A DNA stretch of 64,000 nt from Paraburkholderia youngii (GCF_013366925.1 NZ_JAALDK010000001.1:1991089-2055088); one strand, 5' to 3'. Positions 45,247 to 54,484 are shown, numbered from the stretch's first letter. The notes: generated by a model not told the origin, from the letters alone. Numbers and translations: made by a program.

Positions 45247-46770
45247 TTGCCCGACGAGGATTTCATATCCACGACTCCAACCGCCGAACCCGTACGTGCG
45301 CAGAACAGTACGGCCGCTGCCGCCGCCAGCGGCCCCGCACATCCAGGCTATAGAACACTGTGGCGCTGGCATTTTTATGCGGGCCTCTTCGTGATGCCGT
45401 TTCTGCTCGTGCTCGCCATCACCGGCACACTGTATTGCTTCCAGCCGCAGATCGAGCCGCTGCTGTATCGGCAGCAGATGGTCGTCGCACCGCAAGCGGT
45501 GCCGAGACTGCCCGACAGCGTGCTGCTCGCGCGAGCGCGCGCGGAGATGCCGCCCGGCTCGGTCGCGACGACCGCCGTGATCACACGCGATCCGCAACGC
45601 AGCGCCGAATTCGTGTTTCGGCTCGCGGACGGTACGCAGCAGAGCGTCTATCTGAATCCGTACAACGGCGATGTGCTGGGCACGCTGAGCGTCGAGCGTC
45701 GCTTGATGCAGGTGGATCGCATGATTCATCGCAAGCTGCTGCTCGGCAAGCTCGGCGAGCTGCTGATGGAACTGGCCGCATGCTGGACGCTCGTGATGAT
45801 CGGCACCGGCATCGCGCTATGGTGGCCGCGCGGCAAAACGACCGCGCGCGCTGTGCTGCTGCCGCGCCTCGCGCTGAAAGGACGTCCGCTATGGAAAAGT
45901 CTTCACGCGGTGATCGGCATCTGGTTCGCGCTGGGCGCGCTGGCGTTCGTATTGACCGGTCTGCCGTGGACCGGCTCATGGGGCAAGCAGTTCAAGGTGT
46001 TTGCGACCGCGACGAAGCTTGGCGCGCCGCCGGGCGCGTGGGGCGGTTTGCCATTGCGCTCCATCGTGCCAGGAGCGCAATCAGAACAGGCCGACCACGC
46101 GAGCGGCACGAGCGCGCATGCCACGCATGCCGACATGGACTCGATGCCCAGTATGGTGATGGACGATCTGCCGTTGCCGCTGACGCCGTGGGCCGCGGGC
46201 AACTCCAGCGTGCCCTCTTCCTCGAACAGCGACGCGGCACAGCCTCTGTCGCTCGGTCATATCGTTGCGCTCGCCGCGTCGCTCGGCATCTCGGACGGCT
46301 ACAGCATCGTGCTGCCGAATTCCGCAACCGGCGTCTACACGCTTTCCTGGTTCCCCGCGAATCCGCGAGACGAACGCACGCTGTACGTCGACCAATACAG
46401 CGGCGCGATCCTGAAGGACATTCGCTACGGCGATTACGGGGCGATCGCGAAGGCCGTGTCGTACGGCACGTCGCTGCATATGGGGCGCTACTTCGGCATC
46501 GCGAATCAGATACTGTGCGCGGCCATTTCGCTCGGCCTTGCCGCGCTCGCTGTGACCGGCTTCGCGATGTGGTGGAAACGCCGGCCGCAACGCTCGCTCG
46601 GCGCGCCGTCGCGCGAGCGCGCCGCGCCGCCGATGCGTGGCTGGAAAGCCGGCCTCGTGCTGCTCGGCGTCGTGTTCCCGCTGATGGGCGCGACGCTCGT
46701 CGCGGTGTGGCTGCTCGATCGGCTGGTTTTCGGCCGTGACTCGCGACCGGAATTGAACGAAGTCGCCTGA
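45247..46770 (+). CDS. PepSY-TM membrane protein, start codon unusual
   Basis: An about 507-residue inner-membrane protein of the PepSY-associated TM (PiuB-like) family with four helices: LWRWHFYAGLFVMPFLLVLA, MELAACWTLVMIGTGIALWW, LHAVIGIWFALGALAFVLTG and ILCAAISLGLAALAVTGFAM. HRKLLLGKLGELLMEL and the periplasmic PepSY segments follow. These proteins are often paired with siderophore receptors and may reduce ferric complexes. No ATG or GTG lies before the first helix: the likely start is ATA at 45265 (GAGGA four bases upstream; ISTTPTAEPV) or TTG at 45247, used here as the formal start. A His/Met-rich loop (HASGTSAHATHADMDSMPSM) sits near residue 285. Confidence 0.78.
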   Translation: MPDEDFISTTPTAEPVRAQNSTAAAAASGPAHPGYRTLWRWHFYAGLFVMPFLLVLAITGTLYCFQPQIEPLLYRQQMVVAPQAVPRLPDSVLLARARAEMPPGSVATTAVITRDPQRSAEFVFRLADGTQQSVYLNPYNGDVLGTLSVERRLMQVDRMIHRKLLLGKLGELLMELAACWTLVMIGTGIALWWPRGKTTARAVLLPRLALKGRPLWKSLHAVIGIWFALGALAFVLTGLPWTGSWGKQFKVFATATKLGAPPGAWGGLPLRSIVPGAQSEQADHASGTSAHATHADMDSMPSMVMDDLPLPLTPWAAGNSSVPSSSNSDAAQPLSLGHIVALAASLGISDGYSIVLPNSATGVYTLSWFPANPRDERTLYVDQYSGAILKDIRYGDYGAIAKAVSYGTSLHMGRYFGIANQILCAAISLGLAALAVTGFAMWWKRRPQRSLGAPSRERAAPPMRGWKAGLVLLGVVFPLMGATLVAVWLLDRLVFGRDSRPELNEVA

Positions 46771-46812
46771 TGCCAGGGCAAGCCGCGTCAGGCTGCGCTT
46801 GCGCTTAACGAG

Positions 46813-46842
46813 CGTTTACGATACATTTTGCTCGTTTATGAT
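46813..46842. promoter_or_regulatory. two direct repeats upstream of the DeoR gene
   Basis: CGTTTACGAT (46813-46822) and CGTTTATGAT (46833-46842) are spaced 20 bases apart centre to centre, two helical turns, and end 29 bases before the DeoR ATG. Spacing fits a dimer-of-dimers site for DeoR autoregulation. Confidence 0.5.
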
Positions 46843-46871
46843 CGGTTTGCACCGAAACGGAGACGAGACCC

Positions 46872-47666
46872 ATGCAGCGAACCCGGGAAGAAGCGATCAA
46901 CGGGCTACTACCCGAGCAGCGCGAAGCGCTGATTCTGGAGCGATTGCGCACGCATGGTCGCGTGCTCGCGGCCGAGCTTGCCGCCGAGCTGCAGATCTCT
47001 GAGCACACGGTGCGTCGCCATCTGCGCGATCTCGCGGATCAAGGCCACTGCAAGCGGGTGTATGGCGGTGCGCTGCTGATGTCGCCAGCAGACAAACCCG
47101 CGGCGCTGCGCATGCACGAGGCCGTCGATCGCAAGGCACGCCTTGCCGCGGCGGCCGTGTCGATCGTTCGTCCGAAGCAGATCGTGCTGCTCGACGCGGG
47201 TTCGACGAACGTCGCGATCGCGGCGGCGCTGCCCGACAACGCCAGCCTGACCGTCGTCACCAATTCGCCCGACGCGTGCGCGCGGCTGCTGAACCGACCG
47301 GGGATCGACGTGATACTGATCGGCGGCCGCATCGCCGGGGGCGCGGCGGGCTCGCTCGGCGCGACCGCGCTGCTGCAGATCCAGCAGATCCGCGCGGATC
47401 TCTGTTTTCTCGGCGCCTGCGCCTTCGATCCCGACGAAGGCGTCGCCGCATTCCACGCTGAAGATGCAGAACTGAAACGCGCGATGGTCAAAGCGAGCGG
47501 CCAGATCGCCATCGCGCTGACCTCGGAAAAGCTGATCACGGCGGCGCCGTTCGCGGTAGCGCCGGCTTCGTCGGTCGATTATCTGTTCGTCGAAGCGGAC
47601 GTACCGGGCGCGCGTATCGCGAGCCTCAAGGCCGTCTGCGATAACGTGATGGTGGCACGCCCATGA
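46872..47666 (+). CDS. DeoR-family regulator
   Basis: A 264-residue DeoR-type regulator. N-terminal HTH at residues 18-70 (LILERLRTHGRVLAAELAAE, ISEHTVRRHLRDLADQGHCK, RVYGGAL) and a C-terminal sugar-phosphate-sensor domain (LLDAGSTNVAIAAALPDN, VVTNSPD, GGRIAGGAAGSLGATAL, LGACAFDPDEG). It overlaps the MFS gene by four bases (ATGA), so one operon; the effector is presumably a sugar phosphate from the transporter's substrate. Confidence 0.9.
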   Translation: MQRTREEAINGLLPEQREALILERLRTHGRVLAAELAAELQISEHTVRRHLRDLADQGHCKRVYGGALLMSPADKPAALRMHEAVDRKARLAAAAVSIVRPKQIVLLDAGSTNVAIAAALPDNASLTVVTNSPDACARLLNRPGIDVILIGGRIAGGAAGSLGATALLQIQQIRADLCFLGACAFDPDEGVAAFHAEDAELKRAMVKASGQIAIALTSEKLITAAPFAVAPASSVDYLFVEADVPGARIASLKAVCDNVMVARP

Positions 47667-48808
47667 ACTTACTCGTCAGGGAACGCATCGCGACGCTCGC
47701 CGTCTTTCTCGCCAACGGTTTCGGCATCGGCGCATGGGCGGTCGAGGTGCCGCGCATCAAGGAAAGCCTCGCGCTCAGCGACACCTCGCTCGGCATCGCG
47801 CTGTTCTGCTTCGCACTCGGCGCCATCGTTGCGATGCCGCTCGCGGGACAGCTCGCGCCGCGCGTCGGCAGCGGCCGCGCCACCGCGCTGCTTGGCGCGG
47901 CATTCGCGATCGCGCTGCCGTTGCCCGCGGTCGCGCCCGGCATGCTGACGTTGTGCGTGGTGCTGTTTGCGCTCGGCGCGTCGAATGGCGCGCTCGACGT
48001 GTCGATGAACGGACATGCGAGCGCGATCGAAACACGCTGGCGGGCGCCGATCATGTCGTCGTTTCATGCCGCGTGGAGCGCGGGCGGCCTGCTTGGCGCG
48101 GCGAGCGGCGCGATGCTGCAGAAAGGCGGCGTCGGCGTCCTGGGCGGGCTGCTCGTCCCCGATCTGTTCATCGCGGCCCTGATCATTTTCGCTGCATGGT
48201 TTGCGTTGCGCGATATCGGTCCCCGCGCGGCCGCCGCGTCGAGCGGCTTCGCATGGCCCGACAGCGCCGTGATGAAACTGGCGCTGCTCGCGTTCATGTG
48301 CATGCTCGTGGAAGGCGCGGTGGCCGACTGGAGCGCGGTGTACCTGCGCTCCGCGTTGAACCAGGAAGCGAGCATTGCCGCGATCGGCTACTCCGCGTTC
48401 GCGTTTTCGATGGCGGCGTGCCGGATCGCAGGCGATGCGTCGGTGCGACGCTTCGGCTCGAGCAAGGTCGTCGCGCTCGGCGGTCTGATCGCGTTCGCCG
48501 GACTCGCGCTGGTGCTCAGCCTGCCGACGGTGCTGACCGCCTGTGTCGGCTTCGCGATGGTCGGCATCGGTCTCGCGAATATCGTTCCGGTGATTTTCAG
48601 CGCGGCGGGCCGTTCGAGCGCGACGCCGGCGATCGGCGTGTCGATGGCGGCCACGTTCGGCTATGCGGGCTTTCTGGTCGGGCCGCCGCTGATCGGTTTC
48701 GGCGCCGGCGTGCTCGGCTTGCGCGCGGCCTTGGGTGTGCTGGTGATGGCCACGCTGATCGTGTCGCTGCTGGGCGGCAAGGCGGTGCGCGGCGCGCAAC
48801 CCGCTTAG
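47663..48808 (+). CDS. MFS transporter (YbjJ-like)
   Basis: A 381-residue 12-TM transporter of the small, fucose-permease/YbjJ-like branch: FLANGFGIGAWAVEVPRIKE in TM1, ALGASNGALDVSMNGHASAI in TM4 (a known family block), FHAAWSAGGLLGAASGAMLQ in TM5. Shares four bases with the DeoR stop, so the pair forms one unit. A sugar or aromatic substrate is possible. Ends seven bases before a convergent gene. Confidence 0.88.
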   Translation: MNLLVRERIATLAVFLANGFGIGAWAVEVPRIKESLALSDTSLGIALFCFALGAIVAMPLAGQLAPRVGSGRATALLGAAFAIALPLPAVAPGMLTLCVVLFALGASNGALDVSMNGHASAIETRWRAPIMSSFHAAWSAGGLLGAASGAMLQKGGVGVLGGLLVPDLFIAALIIFAAWFALRDIGPRAAAASSGFAWPDSAVMKLALLAFMCMLVEGAVADWSAVYLRSALNQEASIAAIGYSAFAFSMAACRIAGDASVRRFGSSKVVALGGLIAFAGLALVLSLPTVLTACVGFAMVGIGLANIVPVIFSAAGRSSATPAIGVSMAATFGYAGFLVGPPLIGFGAGVLGLRAALGVLVMATLIVSLLGGKAVRGAQPA

Positions 48809-48814
48809 CCAGTG

Positions 48815-49681
48815 CTATTTCGCTTTCTTGTCGAGCACGGCAAGCGGCTTGCGAACGGGTAACGCATCGCGTCCCGCATGCTGACCCAATGGCCAGCTGA
48901 ACGCGCCGAGAAGTGAGCTCGGCTGCGTGCCATCGTCGAGACCGGTGGCGGGCCACTCGTGTTTCGCGGGCACCCAGCGCGTGCCGAACACGTGATCCCA
49001 CATCGGCAATAGCTGCGTGAAGTTGTGATTGAGATGCTCGGCGCGAATCGAGTGATGCAAACGGTGATACTGCGGATTGTTGACCCACGTGACGTAGCGG
49101 CCGAGGTCCACGCGCAAATTTAGATGCGCGAAGTAGTTGCCGAACATGAACACGATCGACGTCGCACCGACGATCCACGGCTCGACCTTGAACAGTACGC
49201 CGACGAGCGGATAAAGCAGGCAGCCCTTGATGAGCACTTCGATCCAGTGATGCCGCAACGTGATCGTCACGTTGAAATCCACCGCGCTATGGTGCAGCGA
49301 ATGCAGCTTCCACAAGATGGGCCACGTGTGCTGCAAGCGATGAAACGCGTATTCGAGGCAATCGATCGTCAACAGTACGATCACGAACGAAGCGAGCGCG
49401 CCCCACCCGTGCGACACCAGCACCACCATGCCGCCGCCGAGTGCATTCACGATCGCGACGCTGGCGGCCGCGGTCAGCGGCTTCGTGGCTTCAACCAACG
49501 CCAGATACAGGCCCGCGTACGCCATGTTCAGACGCTGCCCCGCGCGCGATTGCAGCAATGCGGCCGGCCAGCGGCGCTCGAGCAACGCGCCGAGTCCCAT
49601 CATGACCAGCACGAGCGCATAGCCTTGCAGCCACAGGCTCGCGTGGTGCAGCAATGCCGGAAACGGGCTCGACGCTAACAT
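48815..49681 (-). CDS. sterol desaturase / fatty-acid hydroxylase family protein
   Basis: A 288-residue membrane di-iron enzyme. His clusters: HRLQH near residue 112, LHSLHHSAVDFN near 125, and NPQYHRLHHSIRAEHLNHNF near 205, with helices in between. This matches the fatty acid hydroxylase superfamily (ERG3-like). Substrate could be a sterol-like, carotenoid or lipid group. Transcribed alone, converging with the MFS gene; the short C-terminal tail (KKAK) is polar. Confidence 0.88.
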   Translation of the reverse strand: MLASSPFPALLHHASLWLQGYALVLVMMGLGALLERRWPAALLQSRAGQRLNMAYAGLYLALVEATKPLTAAASVAIVNALGGGMVVLVSHGWGALASFVIVLLTIDCLEYAFHRLQHTWPILWKLHSLHHSAVDFNVTITLRHHWIEVLIKGCLLYPLVGVLFKVEPWIVGATSIVFMFGNYFAHLNLRVDLGRYVTWVNNPQYHRLHHSIRAEHLNHNFTQLLPMWDHVFGTRWVPAKHEWPATGLDDGTQPSSLLGAFSWPLGQHAGRDALPVRKPLAVLDKKAK

Positions 49682-50395
49682 GGCATTCCCTGATGCAGCG
49701 GCTGCATCCCGTGTAGAGGAGCGTTAGCATGATCTTCGCAGTCCGCTGGTCCGCGCGCAAGCGCCCTTTCGCTCGGGCCGCCGCGCATTTGGCTGCACCC
49801 GCAAGCACGGAAAAAATGGCGGGGTCATCGCTTCACGCCGTCACGATCGCGAGCGGACGTTAAATACAGCCGTATCGTCCGCTTGCGTCGTCGTTGTTTG
49901 TCGACATCCGTTTGGTGGTGGCCCCGCCGTACTTCGCATGTTGCGCCAAGCTCCCCGAGCGCGAATCGCGAAGACGTTTGCTGCCGTCGGCATTTATTCA
50001 CTGCGTGAAATTCCGGCTGCAACATGTGTAGTTCTTGTGCCGGAATTATTGCAACGGCTATGCCATGCTGGGACAAAGCGTTGCCACGTATGGACGGATG
50101 TGTACCGATGCACTTCGAAGCGGGCCTGATCGCTCGCAATGCATCGGAAATGAAACGCCGCGCGAATGTTCCGACGAGTTCGTGCTGGTGCGCACACGTC
50201 GTTCGACGCGCGCGGGAATACCCGAACGCGGATTGACAGGTCAAGGTTTGCGACACGTATCGGCCAGGATCGCCGGAGCGCGATGCGACGAAAGAGTACC
50301 TGGGTCAGGCGGACCGGCGTGTCGCAAAGTTGAGACGACAAATGGCTTACAGCAGCGCGGTCAATTGCGCGACCCGCAACTCGAACTGCCGCAAT
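49682..50395. other. 714-base region without a clear gene
   Basis: Contains an imperfect inverted repeat GCGAGCGGACG (49849-49859) / CGTCCGCTTGC (49876-49886) with a 16-base centre, possibly a control site upstream of the desaturase. No open frame looks protein-coding. Confidence 0.45.
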
Positions 50396-50644
50396 TCATC
50401 GGCGGCAAGCGCCTTCTTCTGCGGCAGGTCGCTCGAACGCGGGCCCCGTGCTGACGCCGTCTTTCGAGTAGTAGAGCGGTTCACCTTGCGGATTCTTGTG
50501 AAGGAACACGTCGTGCGCGGTCGAGCCTCGTACGATGCGCACCGCGAGCGGTTCGCGCGCTGCGTCTTTGCCGTTGCCGCTACTGGTGTCGAAGACGGCG
50601 CTCACGCGGTCGCCAGCTTTCAGATCGCGCGACAGATCGCGGCC
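50396..50644 (-). pseudogene. fragment of an M23-type peptidoglycan metallopeptidase
   Basis: The minus strand encodes RDLKAGDRVSAVFDTSSGNG, then REPLAVRIVRGSTAHDVFLH and GEPLYYSKDGVSTGPAFERP, then a stop. This resembles the second domain before the LytM/M23 catalytic domain of envelope DD-endopeptidases (LxxGDRF ... YYSxDG ... AFxRxP). The catalytic HxxxD and HxH blocks are missing, and reading is cut by a TGA on the 5' side. A GTG at 50605 could start a 69-residue protein, but a decayed remnant is more likely. Confidence 0.45.
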
Positions 50645-50647
50645 GGG

Positions 50648-50875
50648 TCAAGACAACGAAGCAAGCATGTTCGACAGACGCCGGACATGGGCCTTGAATG
50701 CGTCGCTCGTTTCGCGGTTAGTGGTGGGATTCAGATGCGAGCTTTCGGCGAGTTCCGCCTGCTCGTGAAAATCGTTGGCGATTTTGCGCTTGATGTCGTC
50801 AGGCAGCGACCGCACGATGGAGACCAGCAAAGCCTCTTCGGCATGCAGCATGCCGAGAATCGAATGTGTGTCCAT
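50648..50875 (-). CDS. small hypothetical protein
   Basis: A 75-residue helical, acidic soluble protein (MDTHSILGMLHAEEALLVSI, DDIKRKIANDFHEQAELAES). GGAGG seven bases before the ATG gives a strong ribosome site, and base composition looks coding. No family recognised. Confidence 0.6.
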   Translation of the reverse strand: MDTHSILGMLHAEEALLVSIVRSLPDDIKRKIANDFHEQAELAESSHLNPTTNRETSDAFKAHVRRLSNMLASLS

Positions 50876-50972
50876 ACGAGAACCTCCGGGGGGAACATCG
50901 TCGGTGCCGGCCGGCAGTGGCGCCGGCGCTCTTCATGTTACCCCGTTGATTCCGCGTCGTCGGACGTACGCG

Positions 50973-51116
50973 TTACTCGGCGATCGAATAGCGCGACGGA
51001 CGGGCGCGCGGCTGTTGTACCTCACGCTCGACGCGCGGACTCGCGCCGCGGATGAACAGGACCGCGCAAAACGCGACCATGGCCCAGATGCAAAGAAAGA
51101 CGGTCAAAGCGCTCAT
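50973..51116 (-). CDS. small single-helix membrane protein
   Basis: A 47-residue protein: one N-terminal transmembrane helix (ALTVFLCIWAMVAFCAVLFI) followed by a basic tail (ASPRVEREVQQPRARPSRYS). GGAAG upstream of the ATG. Between two other small genes on the same strand, likely co-transcribed with the gene at 51175. Function unknown. Confidence 0.55.
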   Translation of the reverse strand: MSALTVFLCIWAMVAFCAVLFIRGASPRVEREVQQPRARPSRYSIAE

Positions 51117-51174
51117 GTCAGCTTCCGGAACTTCGGGACTGCGGGTTAGTACTGTGTTGCTGCCGCGTTCGCCG

Positions 51175-51465
51175 TCAATGCAGCGTGGAGCGCTCGGGCG
51201 CACCGAACAGCAGCTCATCGATCAGGGCGGTGGTGAACGTCAGCTGCGTTTCGAGCGATTGGCGCGCGGCTTGCGCACCCGCTTCGTCGCTTCGGGCGAC
51301 CGCCGCGTGTGCCTGCGTGGCGAGACGCAGGATGGCTTCGGAACCGCGTTGCAGTTCGCGCATTGCGAGGTCGTCAGGACCCGGCGTCGGCTGATCCCAT
51401 TCCGAGGTGGTGAGTTCAGGCAGGTCGGCGTCGAACCGGCGGGGTTTGTTGTGACGGGAAGACAT
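51175..51465 (-). CDS. small hypothetical protein
   Basis: A 96-residue soluble protein, helical from residue 40 (LRLATQAHAAVARSDEAGAQ, SLETQLTFTTALIDELLFGA), with a polar start (SSRHNKPRRFDADLP). AGGAG lies six bases before the ATG. No family recognised. First of three small genes on the same strand. Confidence 0.65.
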   Translation of the reverse strand: MSSRHNKPRRFDADLPELTTSEWDQPTPGPDDLAMRELQRGSEAILRLATQAHAAVARSDEAGAQAARQSLETQLTFTTALIDELLFGAPERSTLH

Positions 51466-51710
51466 CCGGGGCTCCTGACGGAAAAGCGCGATATACGCGA
51501 CGGGACGAACTCAGTGTGCGCCGCCCCCCGGCGTTTCAATTCGCCGAACAGAAGCCGAATCCGAAGCTAATCTGGGGGCTTCGAGAAAAACAAGGGTTTT
51601 TACCGGGCAATCAGCGCTGGCGGGCCGCCAATCCCGTCGCCGGGGCGTCGGAATTTGCGGCAGCGGTAGAAAACGTCTAGCTTGTGGAAGCGGAAAAGAC
51701 TCGAGCGGCC

Positions 51711-52043
51711 TTAAGCTGCCGGAACCACGTCGATGCGCAATGCCTCGCCGCCGGCGGCAATCGCCAGCAGGTGATCGACGTTCGGATGGGCGCCCGGACG
51801 GTTGCGCGCGTCGGCCGTATGCTCGGCGAACAGCGCGAGGCCGTGTTCGGCCGCCTTCGCGTCGAGCGTGCCGAACGCGCCGCGCAGGTAGTTGTACACC
51901 GCGAGCGAGCCCTGCTTGCCCGGTTTGTTCTCGATGCTAGCGACCACGGCACCTCTGCCGTTGATCAGATCGATGCGTGCGATGCCGTCGATTGCCGGCA
52001 TTCTGGCGAGATTTTCCTTGAAGACGTTGCTCGGTTCGATCAT
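51711..52043 (-). CDS. DUF2322 protein
   Basis: A 110-residue soluble protein that matches the DUF2322 pattern in full: PSNVFKENLARMPAIDGIAR, VASIENKPGKQGSLAVYNYL, GLALFAEHTADARNRPGAHP and LLAIAAGGEALRIDVV. GGAAGGAG precedes the ATG at 52043. Function unknown; often a stand-alone gene in Betaproteobacteria. Confidence 0.75.
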   Translation of the reverse strand: MIEPSNVFKENLARMPAIDGIARIDLINGRGAVVASIENKPGKQGSLAVYNYLRGAFGTLDAKAAEHGLALFAEHTADARNRPGAHPNVDHLLAIAAGGEALRIDVVPAA

Positions 52044-52296
52044 TGAAACCACTCCTTCCGTTCTAAAAATGCATGGCGGGCCGTATCTTATCCGATGGGT
52101 GGCGAGCGGGTGAATCTGCGGCCGCGACCTGGTTTTCCCAGCGAATGTTTCGCACGGGCGATGACCTCGACAAACCAGAATACGGGTAGCAGCAATACCC
52201 AATCGGAAACTCTTCACGCAACATGCGGTAGAACGTTCCGCGTCAGTGGAAATCGTTCACGTGCCGCAAATTTGGACACTGTTTCGCAGCAGTGAG

Positions 52297-52506
52297 ATGC
52301 GCGCATGCTTAGCGGCGATCGCATCGGCGACAAAAGATGCGTATGCGGCAGGCGCGAGCGTCGTCGCGTTTGCTCATCCGTGGATGGCTCGGGCTGCCGA
52401 CCTCGCGAGCCAGGCGAGCGAAGGCAAGCCCCCCCTCGATAGTGCGCGCGCAGCGTTGAATACCGTTATGCGGCGGCTCAACCAGGCGTCAGCTGAAAAG
52501 CGTTGA
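52297..52506 (+). CDS. possible small protein
   Basis: A 69-residue alanine-rich helical frame (RACLAAIASATKDAYAAGAS; a GTG at 52246 would add 17 residues). Ribosome site weak. It lies in the otherwise empty gap between DUF2322 and the galactoside operon end. May be real but no family is recognised. Confidence 0.35.
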   Translation: MRACLAAIASATKDAYAAGASVVAFAHPWMARAADLASQASEGKPPLDSARAALNTVMRRLNQASAEKR

Positions 52507-52541
52507 TGGATAAGCCAGCGGGCGGGCAGCAATCGAGCACG

Positions 52542-52564
52542 AAAAAAAGCCCGCTTGCGCGGGC
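52542..52564 (-). terminator. rho-independent terminator of the galactoside operon
   Basis: On the minus strand GCCCGC, GCAA, GCGGGC followed by seven T, 39 bases after the last permease stop. Strong stem and U-tract. Confidence 0.9.
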
Positions 52565-52602
52565 AACCCTTCTCTGCGCAGCATCGCCACGCGCCAACAT
52601 CT

Positions 52603-53454
52603 TCACCCCTTCGTCGCGCCAAACGTCAGTCCCGCGACAAAATGCTTCTGCATCGCGAAGAACATCATCACCGATGGCAGCGCCGCCAGAATCGATCCCG
52701 CCGAAACGAGATTCCACGCGGTCGTCCACTGCCCTTTCAGCGCGGCCACGCCGACCGTGATCGGCGCTGCGTCATCGCCTTGCGTCAGACACAGGGCCCA
52801 GAAATAGTCGTTCCACACGAACGTGAACACGAGGATCGCCAATGCCGCCAGCGCGGGTCGAATCAGCGGCAGCACGATCCTGAAGAACACGGTCCATTCG
52901 TTCGCCCCTTCGATGCGCGCCGCCTCGACCAGTTCGAACGGCAGCTGCTTGATGAAGTTGCGCAGAAACAGCGCGCAAAAGCCGGTTTGGAACGACACAT
53001 GAAACAGAATCAGCGCGCTCACGGTATTGAACAGCCCGAGTTGCAACGACAGATCGCGCACCGGAATCATCAACACCTGGATCGGCACGAAGTTGCCCGC
53101 GACGAACGTCGCGAACAACGTCGAATTGCCACGAAAGCGATAGATCGCCAATGCGAAGCCCGCCATCGCCGCGAGTGCGATCGAGCCCACTACCGAAGGC
53201 ACCGTGATCAGCACGCTGTTCCAGAAGTAATGCAGCATCGGCGACGTCGTCAACGCCTCGCGATAGTTGTCGAACATCGCGAAGTGCTTCGGCCATCCCC
53301 AGTAGTTGCCCTCGCTCAGTTCTTCGGTCGAACGCACGGACGTAATCAGCACCGCGATCATCGGCAGCAGCCAGATCAGGAGTGCAATCGGCAACGTCAG
53401 TTTGTATGCACGGCGCGTGGCCGGCTTCCATTTGTCGATCGGAATCGGAAACAT
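52603..53454 (-). CDS. sugar ABC transporter permease (MalG type)
   Basis: A 283-residue inner-membrane permease with six helices. The EAA motif that contacts the ATPase reads ELVEAARIEGANEWTVFFRI VLP at about residues 190-212. AAGGAG sits six bases before the ATG at 53454. Partner of the permease at 53465 (ten bases upstream), last gene of the operon before a terminator. Together with the other subunits it imports an oligosaccharide, probably a galactoside. Confidence 0.9.
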   Translation of the reverse strand: MFPIPIDKWKPATRRAYKLTLPIALLIWLLPMIAVLITSVRSTEELSEGNYWGWPKHFAMFDNYREALTTSPMLHYFWNSVLITVPSVVGSIALAAMAGFALAIYRFRGNSTLFATFVAGNFVPIQVLMIPVRDLSLQLGLFNTVSALILFHVSFQTGFCALFLRNFIKQLPFELVEAARIEGANEWTVFFRIVLPLIRPALAALAILVFTFVWNDYFWALCLTQGDDAAPITVGVAALKGQWTTAWNLVSAGSILAALPSVMMFFAMQKHFVAGLTFGATKG

Positions 53455-53464
53455 CAGCGGCTCC

Positions 53465-54439
53465 TTATTGCTCGGCGCGCAGCATCCGCCGCAGGTGATA
53501 GACGATGTACACGAGCATGATGCCGAACAGCACCACCGCGATCGCCGCCGAATAGCCGATGCGGTAATACTTGATTGCCTGGTCGTACATGAAATAGGCA
53601 AGCACTGTCGAGCTTTCGAACGGACCGCCGCCCGTCATCACCGAAATCAGATCGAAGCTGCGCAGCGCACCGATGATCGTCACGACGATCGCCATGAACG
53701 TCGTGGGCCGCAACTGCGGCAGGATCACGTGCCACAGCATCGACCAGCCCTGCGCGCCTTCCATTCGCGCGGCTTCGATCTGCTCGGCGTTCAACGTGGT
53801 CAAGCCGGTCAGATAAAGAATCATGCAATACGCGGTTTGCGGCCACAGTGCCGCGAACACGATGCCGAAGGTCGCATAGCGCGGATCGCCGAGCACCGGC
53901 ACGCCGCGGCCGAGCATCATCGCGAGCAGGCCGAAGGTCGGATCGTAGAACCACGAAAAGATCAGTCCGACCACCACGCCCGACAACACGAACGGCGCGA
54001 AAAACAGCGACTTGACGATCCGGATGCCCGCCACCGCCTGGTTCAGATACAGCGCGACGGCGAGGCCCATCGGCGGGGCGAGCAGGAACAGTACGAGCCA
54101 GATCAGGTTGTTTCTCAGTGCCGTGTAGAACGTCGGCGTATGGACCAGCTCGATATAGTTCGCGAGACCGATGAAGGTCGGCTCGGTCATCCCGTCCCAG
54201 TTGAAGAAGCTCAGGCGGATCGTCGAGAGAATCGGCCACACCACGTACACGGCCACCATGAAGCAGGCCGGCGCGAGAAACAGGAACGCGGCGCGCCGCT
54301 GCCGCCGCGCGGTCGGCGTCGGGCCGCGCCGGCGCGACGCGACGGGTGCGCCGCCCAGCGCACCGCCCGGCGCCGGCAAGGTCGGCCCACCGGATTCAAC
54401 AGGACCGTCGACGCTATGACGGCTGACGGAATGCGACAC
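53465..54439 (-). CDS. sugar ABC transporter permease (MalF/UgpA type)
   Basis: A 324-residue permease. A 47-residue basic, Gly/Pro-rich cytoplasmic tail precedes six helices. EAA motif: EQIEAARMEGAQGWSMLWHV at about residues 215-235. GTG at 54439 is chosen because GGGAG is seven bases upstream; a TTG six bases earlier is too close. The tail is longer than usual for the family. Second permease of the operon. Confidence 0.9.
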   Translation of the reverse strand: MSHSVSRHSVDGPVESGGPTLPAPGGALGGAPVASRRRGPTPTARRQRRAAFLFLAPACFMVAVYVVWPILSTIRLSFFNWDGMTEPTFIGLANYIELVHTPTFYTALRNNLIWLVLFLLAPPMGLAVALYLNQAVAGIRIVKSLFFAPFVLSGVVVGLIFSWFYDPTFGLLAMMLGRGVPVLGDPRYATFGIVFAALWPQTAYCMILYLTGLTTLNAEQIEAARMEGAQGWSMLWHVILPQLRPTTFMAIVVTIIGALRSFDLISVMTGGGPFESSTVLAYFMYDQAIKYYRIGYSAAIAVVLFGIMLVYIVYHLRRMLRAEQ

Positions 54440-54484
54440 GATCAATCTCCCGATCCGATCTGATACAACGCAATGCGTCGGACA

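Noticed and set aside
50330..51055. A 241-codon plus-strand frame
   Set aside because: It is antisense to the small genes that have good ribosome sites and to the M23 fragment.
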